A stretch of DNA of 64,000 bases from NCBI RefSeq assembly GCF_900163565.1, contig NZ_FUHU01000038.1, positions 62,001 through 126,000 on the forward strand, in the 5' to 3' direction. The notes under the pieces are model-generated. The model saw only the letters and a program-made list of their open reading frames with translations. It did not search any database and was not told the origin of the DNA. The DNA is from Agrococcus casei LMG 22410 (GTDB taxonomy: Bacteria; Actinomycetota; Actinomycetes; Actinomycetales; Microbacteriaceae). How positions within the stretch are numbered: the first letter of the stretch is position 1; each line of letters opens with the position of its first letter. Both the position numbers and the translations under genes were made by a program. Shown one piece after another: positions 58,401-64,000 of this stretch.

Positions 58401-59678
58401 CTACGCGCTGAGCTCTTCGAGGTCTTCTGGCGTCAGGATCTCGGGCTTGCCTGTTCCTTCGACGGCCTCGCGCGTGACGACGACGCGAACGACGTCGGGC
58501 TCAGACGGAATGTCGAACATGACCGGGTTCAGCACGTCTTCGAGAATCGCGCGGAGCCCGCGAGCACCTGTCTTGCGAGCGACGGCGAGGTCTGCGATCG
58601 CGTTCAGCGCCTCATCGTCGAAGTCGAGGCGAACGCCATCGATCTCGAACATGCGCTGATACTGCTTCACGAGCGCATTGCGCGGAACCGTCAGGATGTC
58701 GACGAGCGCCTCGCGGTCAAGCGACGAGACTGACGTCAGCACTGGCAGGCGCCCGATGAACTCGGGGATCAGACCGAACTTGTGCAGGTCTTCGGGCATG
58801 ACCTCGTCATAGAGCTCGAGATCATTGCGGTTCGCCTCGATGGGCGCACCGAAGCCGATGCGCTGCTTGCCGCTGCGGCCGCGGATGATCTCTTCGAGCC
58901 CTGCGAAGGCGCCGGCGACGATGAACAGGATGTTCGTCGTGTCGATCTGCAGGTACTCGCTGTTGGGGTGCTTGCGCCCTCCCTGCGGGGGAACCGAGGC
59001 CACGGAGCCCTCGAGGATCTTCAGCAGAGCCTGCTGCACGCCCTCGCCTGAGACGTCGCGGGTGATGGATGGGTTCTCGGCCTTGCGAGCGACCTTGTCG
59101 ATCTCGTCGATGAAGATGATGCCGTGCTCGGCTCGCTTGATGTCGTCGTCGGCAGCCTGGATGAGCTTCAGCAGGATGTTCTCGACATCTTCGCCGACGT
59201 AGCCCGCCTCAGTGAGGGCTGTCGCATCGGCGACCGCGAACGGCACATTCAGCTTGCGTGCGAGCGTCGACGCGAGGTACGACTTGCCCGAGCCCGTGGG
59301 CCCGACCATGAGGATGTTCGACTTCGCGATCTCGACCTGCTCGCTGGCCTCTTCGGCGCTGGAGATCTGCTTCGACTCCTGCAGCCGCTTGTAGTGGTTG
59401 TAGACGGCAACCGAGAGCGCCCGCTTCGCGCGGTCCTGCCCGATGACGTACTCGTCGAGCGCCGCGAAGATCTCGCGCGGCTTCGGCAGCGTGAACTCCT
59501 CGTGGGTCTCGCTGTCGGTCTCGGCCGCCGAGCGCTCGGCGATGATCTCGTTGCAGAGCTCTACGCACTCGTCACAGATGTAGACCGCAGGCCCTGCGAT
59601 CAGCTGCTGCACCTGTTTCTGGCTCTTGCCGCAGAATGTGCACTTGAGCAGATCGCTGCTCTCACCAAGTCGTGCCAC
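58401..59678 (-). CDS. clpX: ATP-dependent Clp protease ATP-binding subunit ClpX
   Basis: 425 residues, the family length. ClpX unfolds substrates and feeds them into ClpP. The N-terminal zinc finger has Cys13, Cys16, Cys35 and Cys38; then the AAA+ module with Walker [12 protein letters not shown] (about 123-133), Walker B IIFIDEID, the pore loop GYVGED, the ClpP-binding IGF loop (KQRIGFGAP) and sensor RLPV. The frame is open to 59744, but the GTG at 59678 with GGAGG 7 nt upstream gives the normal N-terminus. No clpP lies within the window on the upstream side; the next gene is divergent copC-like. Confidence 0.97.
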   Translation of the reverse strand: MARLGESSDLLKCTFCGKSQKQVQQLIAGPAVYICDECVELCNEIIAERSAAETDSETHEEFTLPKPREIFAALDEYVIGQDRAKRALSVAVYNHYKRLQESKQISSAEEASEQVEIAKSNILMVGPTGSGKSYLASTLARKLNVPFAVADATALTEAGYVGEDVENILLKLIQAADDDIKRAEHGIIFIDEIDKVARKAENPSITRDVSGEGVQQALLKILEGSVASVPPQGGRKHPNSEYLQIDTTNILFIVAGAFAGLEEIIRGRSGKQRIGFGAPIEANRNDLELYDEVMPEDLHKFGLIPEFIGRLPVLTSVSSLDREALVDILTVPRNALVKQYQRMFEIDGVRLDFDDEALNAIADLAVARKTGARGLRAILEDVLNPVMFDIPSEPDVVRVVVTREAVEGTGKPEILTPEDLEELSA

Positions 59679-59761
59679 TGAAACACCTCCAAGAAAGTCT
59701 GCTTCGAGGTTATCGGCTGCCAGTGACACGAGTTGCAGGCACACCGGTTTGTTACACGAAG

Positions 59762-59767
59762 TAGGCT
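59762..59767 (+). promoter_or_regulatory. Leaderless -10 element of the CopC-like gene
   Basis: TAGGCT, then GGAGTC, then the ATG at 59774. Confidence 0.68.
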
Positions 59768-59773
59768 GGAGTC

Positions 59774-60466
59774 ATGCAGATTCTCGCCGCTCTCGCCATG
59801 TTCTCCGTCGCCATCCTCCCCGCTCACGCGGCTGTCGTCGACTCCACGGTCTCGAACGGCGACACACTGACCGAGGCACCCGAATCGTTCTCGGTCACGA
59901 TGAACGAAGACATCCTGCAGGTGGCGGGCGTCGAGACGGCGAATGTGCTCTACATCCAGGATGCAGAGGGCAACTACTACGGCGACGGATGCGTCACGGT
60001 CGACGGCACCACCGCGAGCATCGAGCCCGCGCTCGGCGAGGCCGGCGAGTACACGTTCTCGTACACCGTCGTCTCCTCAGACACCCACGCGGTCTCCGAC
60101 ACCTTCAACTTCACGTGGGAGCCGGAAGCAGACTTCGCCGCCGCAGAGGCGCAGGCCGAGGCGCCGACGTGCGGAGCAGCTGAAGAGTCGACTGAAGCCA
60201 CAGAAGAGGCGACAGAGGCCGAGCCCACGGACGACGCGGCGACCGAAGACGCAGCCGAAGAAGACGCGACCGAGGATGCCACCGCATCCGACTCCGAGAC
60301 CACAGGCGAAGAAGACGCCGGACTCCCCGGCTGGGCGTTCGCAGTCATCTCGATCGCGCTGCTCGCACTGATCGTCGGCGTCATCATCGGCAACTGGGTC
60401 AAGGCCCGCCGTCAGATCGAAGACAACCGTGCGAACGACGACGGGGCTCCCGAAGTCGACCGGTAG
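59774..60466 (+). CDS. CopC-domain copper resistance protein with C-terminal membrane anchor
   Basis: 230 residues. A very short signal peptide is followed by the CopC fold, with His18 likely becoming the mature N-terminal copper ligand (ILPA-HAAVVDS) and a second site in SSDTHAVSDTF with Asp and His spaced as in known CopC proteins. A long acidic, low-complexity linker (about 130-185) joins it to one transmembrane helix (about 190-210) and a basic cytoplasmic tail. Unlike the free periplasmic CopC of Gram-negatives this is membrane-anchored, as is common in Gram-positives. No copD or copA partner is adjacent. ATG at 59774 is leaderless by sequence. Confidence 0.9.
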   Translation: MQILAALAMFSVAILPAHAAVVDSTVSNGDTLTEAPESFSVTMNEDILQVAGVETANVLYIQDAEGNYYGDGCVTVDGTTASIEPALGEAGEYTFSYTVVSSDTHAVSDTFNFTWEPEADFAAAEAQAEAPTCGAAEESTEATEEATEAEPTDDAATEDAAEEDATEDATASDSETTGEEDAGLPGWAFAVISIALLALIVGVIIGNWVKARRQIEDNRANDDGAPEVDR

Positions 60467-60493
60467 GGGTTGAGCGCGAGGCTGCACCACTGC

Positions 60494-60518
60494 TAGCGTC
60501 GCTGACGTGAAGCACTGA
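60494..60518 (+). promoter_or_regulatory. Leader of the ABC-F gene with a possible three-codon ORF
   Basis: TAGCGT (60494-60499) is followed after 7 nt by GTG-AAG-CAC-TGA (60507-60518), a leaderless-type start on a three-codon ORF, and then 66 bp to the ABC-F ATG. Antibiotic-inducible ABC-F genes often carry such leader ORFs; here this is only a candidate. Confidence 0.45.
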
Positions 60519-60584
60519 GCATCGACCACGTTCTGCGCCTGAGGCATACGCCCGGCAGAGCTCGAATCGATCTCTGGACACCTC

Positions 60585-62264
60585 ATGTCTTTCGTCTCCG
60601 GCGGCACGATTGCCGCATCCGCTCACATCTCCGTCGACGGCGTCTCGCTGTCATTCGCAGGCAGACGCGTGCTCACCGACATCAGCTTCTCGGCCGCATC
60701 AGGGTCGAGAACCGGACTGATCGGCGAGAACGGGTCAGGCAAGTCGACGCTGCTCAACGTCATCGCAGGTGACCTCCGACCCGACTCCGGCACGGTGTCG
60801 GTGCACCTCCGAGGCAGCAGCGAGCCGAGCATCGGCATGCTGCGCCAAGAGCCGGAGTTCGCACCGGGCGCCGACGTTCGCAGCGTGCTCGACGACGCTG
60901 TGGCGCGCATCCGTGCCGCCGGTGACGCCCTCGAGACCGCAGCCGCGCTGCTGGCCGAGCACGCCGACGACCCGGCCGCGCAGCTCGAGTACGCTGCGGC
61001 GCTCGATCAGGCAGAGCGACTCGACCCATGGGGGCTCGATGCACGAATCGAGCGGGCTCTCAGCGGCCTCGGCCTGGGCGGCATCGCGCTCGACTCCCCC
61101 GTTGGCACGCTCTCGGGCGGCCAGCGGTCTCGCACTGCTCTCGCCGCGCTGCTGCTCGGCGACCCCGATGTGCTGCTGCTCGACGAGCCGACGAACCACC
61201 TCGACGACGCCGCATCCGCGTTTCTCGCCGGTGTGCTCCGCGACAGGCAGGGCCCGGTCGTCATGGCGAGTCACGACCGCGCGTTCCTCGACGATGTCGC
61301 AACCGGCCTCATCGACCTCGACCCGTCGCAAGACAGCCCGGCAGCGGGCATGGGCGTGACGCGGTTCACCGGCACCTACACGGCGTACCTGGCGGCGAGG
61401 GCGGATGCGCGAGCGCGGTGGCAGCGACAGCACGACGACGAGCAGGCGCAGCTGAGACGCCTGCGCGCCGGAGTCAGCGAGAGCCAGACGCACGGTCATC
61501 CCGAACGCGGCCCCCGCACAGAAGCACGCGCTTCGAAGAAGTTCTATGCCGACCGCAACGCCAAGACCGTGGCTCGGCGGGTGAATGACGTGCGCGCGAA
61601 GCTCGACCGACTGGAGCAGGATCAGATTCAGAAGCCGCCGCGCGAGCTGAGCTTCGCTGGCATCCCCTGGCGCACGACGTTGGCTGCCGCGGGCCCGGTG
61701 CTGACTGCTGCCGACGTGGCAGTCGAAGGCCGCCTGCTGCCGACGACCGTCTCGATGTCGAGCGGTGAGCACCTGCTCGTGACCGGCGCCAACGGCTCTG
61801 GCAAGTCGACGCTGCTGCACGTGCTCGCCGGTAGGCTGCAGCCGACTGGCGGATCAGTGCAGACCGCACCCAGGCAGCGCATCGGCCTGCTCTCGCAGGA
61901 TGCCCAGCTGCCAGACCCTCACGAGCGCGGGCCTGACCGCAGCGCGCAGCAGGCGTACGAAGATGCTGTGGGACCTCGGCTCGCCAGCCGCGTGCCACTG
62001 GCAGACTTCGGCCTGCTCGCCGAACGCGACGCTCGGCGTCCGGTGGCTCAGCTCAGTCGCGGTCAGGTGCAGCGCGTGGCCCTGGCAGCAGTGCTCGCTG
62101 CCGCACCCGACGTGCTGCTGCTCGACGAGCCGACGAACCACCTCTCGCTGCTGCTGGTGACGCAGCTGGAGGAGGCCCTCGTCGAGTATCCGGGAGTCGT
62201 GGTCGTCGCCAGCCACGACCGCTGGCTGCGCGAGCGATGGCACGGGCTCGAGCTTCGGCTGTGA
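60585..62264 (+). CDS. ABC-F family ATPase (ribosome-associated, antibiotic-resistance type)
   Basis: 559 residues with two ABC domains and no membrane segment. First site: Walker A GENGSGKST (about 45-53), signature LSGGQRSR, Walker B VLLLDEPTNHLD. Second: GANGSGKST (about 399-407), signature LSRGQVQR and VLLLDEPTNHLS. The linker between them (about 255-380) is charged and should reach into the ribosome. This is the Msr/Vga/TlrC-like layout of ABC-F proteins that displace macrolide, lincosamide or streptogramin drugs, though housekeeping members exist and sequence does not settle which. The ATG at 60585 has only a weak GGA upstream. Confidence 0.88.
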   Translation: MSFVSGGTIAASAHISVDGVSLSFAGRRVLTDISFSAASGSRTGLIGENGSGKSTLLNVIAGDLRPDSGTVSVHLRGSSEPSIGMLRQEPEFAPGADVRSVLDDAVARIRAAGDALETAAALLAEHADDPAAQLEYAAALDQAERLDPWGLDARIERALSGLGLGGIALDSPVGTLSGGQRSRTALAALLLGDPDVLLLDEPTNHLDDAASAFLAGVLRDRQGPVVMASHDRAFLDDVATGLIDLDPSQDSPAAGMGVTRFTGTYTAYLAARADARARWQRQHDDEQAQLRRLRAGVSESQTHGHPERGPRTEARASKKFYADRNAKTVARRVNDVRAKLDRLEQDQIQKPPRELSFAGIPWRTTLAAAGPVLTAADVAVEGRLLPTTVSMSSGEHLLVTGANGSGKSTLLHVLAGRLQPTGGSVQTAPRQRIGLLSQDAQLPDPHERGPDRSAQQAYEDAVGPRLASRVPLADFGLLAERDARRPVAQLSRGQVQRVALAAVLAAAPDVLLLDEPTNHLSLLLVTQLEEALVEYPGVVVVASHDRWLRERWHGLELRL

Positions 62265-62352
62265 AGCGCTGCGCGGGCGGTGGTACCTGGGTATGAGTGC
62301 TGAGGCGGCACAACCATCCTTGCGGTCGACGCAGTGCACAGGCGCCTCGCAA

Positions 62353-62358
62353 TAGCGT
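62353..62358 (+). promoter_or_regulatory. Leaderless -10 element of the ABC exporter
   Basis: TAGCGT, then TGAAGC, then the ATG at 62365. Confidence 0.68.
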
Positions 62359-62364
62359 TGAAGC

Positions 62365-63276
62365 ATGATCGTTGCAGAGCACCTCACCAAGAGATTCGGC
62401 CAGAAGCAGGCCGTCTCAGATGTCAGCTTCACTGTCGCACCCGGAAAGGTCACGGGATTCCTCGGGCCGAACGGTGCCGGCAAGTCCACCACGATGCGCA
62501 TGATCGTCGGACTCGACCGTCCGACCTCCGGCAGCGTCTCCATTGACGGCCGCTCGTACAGCAGCCTCCGCTCCCCGCTCACAGAAGTCGGCGTGCTGCT
62601 CGACGCCAAGGCCGTGCACACCGGCCGCAGCGCCGTGAACCACCTGCGCTCGATGGCCGCCACACACGGCATCCGCCGTTCGCGCGTCGACGAGGTGATC
62701 GAGATCACCGGCCTCACGAGCGTGGCTCGCAAGCGCGCCGGAGGCTTCTCGCTCGGCATGGGCCAGCGCCTCGGCATCGCAGCCGCCTTGCTCGGCGATC
62801 CGCACACGCTCATCCTCGACGAGCCCGTGAACGGCCTCGACCCCGAAGGAGTCATGTGGGTGCGACGCTTCGTGCGTCACGCCGCATCAGAGGGCAGGGC
62901 CGTGCTGCTCTCCAGCCACCTCATGAGCGAGATGGCGCTGACAGCAGACCACCTGATCATCCTCGGCCGCGGTCGGGTTCTGGCGGATGCGCCACTGGCA
63001 GACATCGTCGAGCAGTGGACGACGAAGAGCGTCAGGGTGCGCTCACCGCGTGCCCGCGAGATCGCCGAGGCTGCCGCGAGCGACACCGTCAGCGTCACCA
63101 GTCGCGGCAACGGATACCTCGACATCAACGGTGCGACCGCCGCCGAGATCGGCGAGCTCGCTGCCGCACGGTCACTCCCCCTCCACGAGCTGACGCCCAC
63201 GACCGGAACCCTCGAAGACGCTTATCTCAAGCTCACGGGCGACCAGGTCGAGTACAAGACGAAGGAAGTCCGATGA
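62365..63276 (+). CDS. ABC exporter ATP-binding protein (bacitracin/lantibiotic-type)
   Basis: 303 residues. Walker A GPNGAGKST (about 34-42), the unusual signature FSLGMGQRLGIA (about 131-142) typical of ABC ATPases for lantibiotic immunity or bacitracin efflux, Walker B TLILDEPVNGLDP and switch His in SSHLMSEM. The C-terminal third is an alpha/beta tail. The start is leaderless. It overlaps the permease gene by 4 bp (ATGA, 63273-63276). It follows the ABC-F gene by 100 bp, so a drug-resistance context is possible but not certain. Confidence 0.92.
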   Translation: MIVAEHLTKRFGQKQAVSDVSFTVAPGKVTGFLGPNGAGKSTTMRMIVGLDRPTSGSVSIDGRSYSSLRSPLTEVGVLLDAKAVHTGRSAVNHLRSMAATHGIRRSRVDEVIEITGLTSVARKRAGGFSLGMGQRLGIAAALLGDPHTLILDEPVNGLDPEGVMWVRRFVRHAASEGRAVLLSSHLMSEMALTADHLIILGRGRVLADAPLADIVEQWTTKSVRVRSPRAREIAEAAASDTVSVTSRGNGYLDINGATAAEIGELAAARSLPLHELTPTTGTLEDAYLKLTGDQVEYKTKEVR

Positions 63277-64000
63277 ACACCGCCGCCCCCGCATCCGCCC
63301 TCCCCGACACCGAGCAGGAGCGACCCAAGCTGGCCCCGCCGGAGTCGCGTGGCCGCCTGAGCTTTCTGCGGCTCGTCCGCTCCGAATGGATCAAGTTCAC
63401 CACTCTGCGGTCGACCTGGTGGTCGCTCGCACTCGTCGCAGTCGTCTCCGTCGGCCTCAGCCTGCTGCAGGCATCCGCGATCGCGAGCTTCGGAGACGAC
63501 ATGCCGGCAGCGACCACGGCAGAGCAGGCCAACGCGGATGCGGTGGTCGTCATCGTGTTCGCAACAGTCCTGACCCAGCTGCTGGCGGTCATCATCGGCA
63601 CGATCAACGTGACCGGCGAGTACTCGACCGGCATGATCAGGTCGACGATCACCGCCGCACCTGACCGCATCCGATCACTGCTGGCGAAGGCCCTCGTGGT
63701 CTCAGTCACGATGTTCGTGTTCAGCCTGATCGTGTTCGCCCTCGCCGCGCTCATCACCGCACCGATCCTGCCGAACGGCGGAGTCGACTTCTCAGACATC
63801 GACTCCTCGCTCATGCCGCTGCTCGCCGCAGCCCTGTACCTCGCACTGCTCAGCGCACTCGGTGTCGGGTTCGGCTACATCATCAGAAACGGCCCCGGCG
63901 CCCTCGCCGTCGGCATCGGCATCGTGTTCGTCGCGCCCGTTCTGGTGCTGTTCTTTCCGATGACCGAGACCTTCGACTGGGTGCACCAGCTCGCTTCGTA
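63273..64000 (+). CDS. ABC-2-type exporter permease, partial
   Basis: The first 242 residues; the gene continues past the right edge. A basic, Pro-rich cytoplasmic N-terminus (SALPDTEQERPKLAPP) is followed by RSEWIKFTTLRSTWWSL, a typical opening of ABC-2 permeases that go with FSLGMGQR-type ATPases, and then five or more hydrophobic segments (about 45-68, 87-110, 130-158, 175-200, 207-226). AAGGAAG lies just upstream of the ATG at 63273. Together with the ATPase it should export a hydrophobic compound or lipid-like substrate; which one cannot be told. Confidence 0.9.
   Translation, partial: MNTAAPASALPDTEQERPKLAPPESRGRLSFLRLVRSEWIKFTTLRSTWWSLALVAVVSVGLSLLQASAIASFGDDMPAATTAEQANADAVVVIVFATVLTQLLAVIIGTINVTGEYSTGMIRSTITAAPDRIRSLLAKALVVSVTMFVFSLIVFALAALITAPILPNGGVDFSDIDSSLMPLLAAALYLALLSALGVGFGYIIRNGPGALAVGIGIVFVAPVLVLFFPMTETFDWVHQLAS

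Noticed and set aside
60585-64000. Antibiotic biosynthesis or resistance island
   Set aside because: ABC-F and an exporter pair alone do not make an island; codon use and gene density match the rest, and no biosynthetic gene is seen in this window.

Overview
The window reads as a stretch of vertically inherited chromosome from a high-GC actinomycete, most likely a member of the Micrococcales close to Microbacteriaceae. I cannot name the genus. The evidence is the strong G/C third-position bias, a mycothione reductase (mycothiol is the actinobacterial thiol), an MraZ/RsmH start of the dcw cluster with an actinobacterial operator, an Rv2175c/PknL pair, a class II DAHP synthase, an ileS T-box with a very short specifier stem, and many apparently leaderless genes. 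Coding density is very high and no gap between genes exceeds 300 bp. I see no prophage, insertion sequence, CRISPR array, defence island or plasmid signature.

Region by region. 1-9315: left edge of the dcw cluster (rsmH, mraZ), a DUF3040 protein, polyprenyl synthase, an Rv2175c-like regulator divergent from a PASTA Ser/Thr kinase, DAHP synthase, a PlsC acyltransferase and a long-chain acyl-CoA ligase. From memory this order follows the M. tuberculosis Rv2165c-Rv2187 block. 9339-14604: a leftward run pyc - mtr - def. 14702-19277: a ParA ATPase, a three-gene sugar ABC importer without its own ATPase, and a MerR regulator resembling Rv1830. 19407-21942: a Mn/Zn-type metal ABC importer with two candidate operator palindromes upstream. 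22091-31075: a cupin, a small membrane protein, a sugar epimerase, a giant sortase-anchored GH92 alpha-mannosidase and a divergent LacI regulator with a perfect 8+4+8 palindrome between them. 31196-59678: tRNA-Ala(GGC) and the conserved block rsfS - acidic membrane protein - nadD - 59-aa membrane protein - proA - proB - obg - rpmA - rplU, then RNase E/G, VKOR, ndk, DUF4233, folC, T-box ileS, a lipoprotein, TetR, a YigZ protein, valS, a DapA-family aldolase, an M3 peptidase, a MerR, a lipoprotein and clpX. 59774-64000: a CopC-like copper protein, an ABC-F ATPase, and an ABC exporter whose permease runs off the right edge.

The most distinctive pattern is regulatory. At least 14 start codons sit 6-7 nt after a TANNNT hexamer with no Shine-Dalgarno sequence, as expected for leaderless transcripts. 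This rule corrects several gene starts. Most of the genes are housekeeping. The best candidates for something less described are the GH92/LacI glycan locus, the paired palindromes of the metal importer, the short leader ORF before the ABC-F gene, the 510-aa acidic membrane protein, the 59-aa membrane protein, and the repeat-bearing tail of ValS. I found no multi-gene system that I would call undescribed with confidence.
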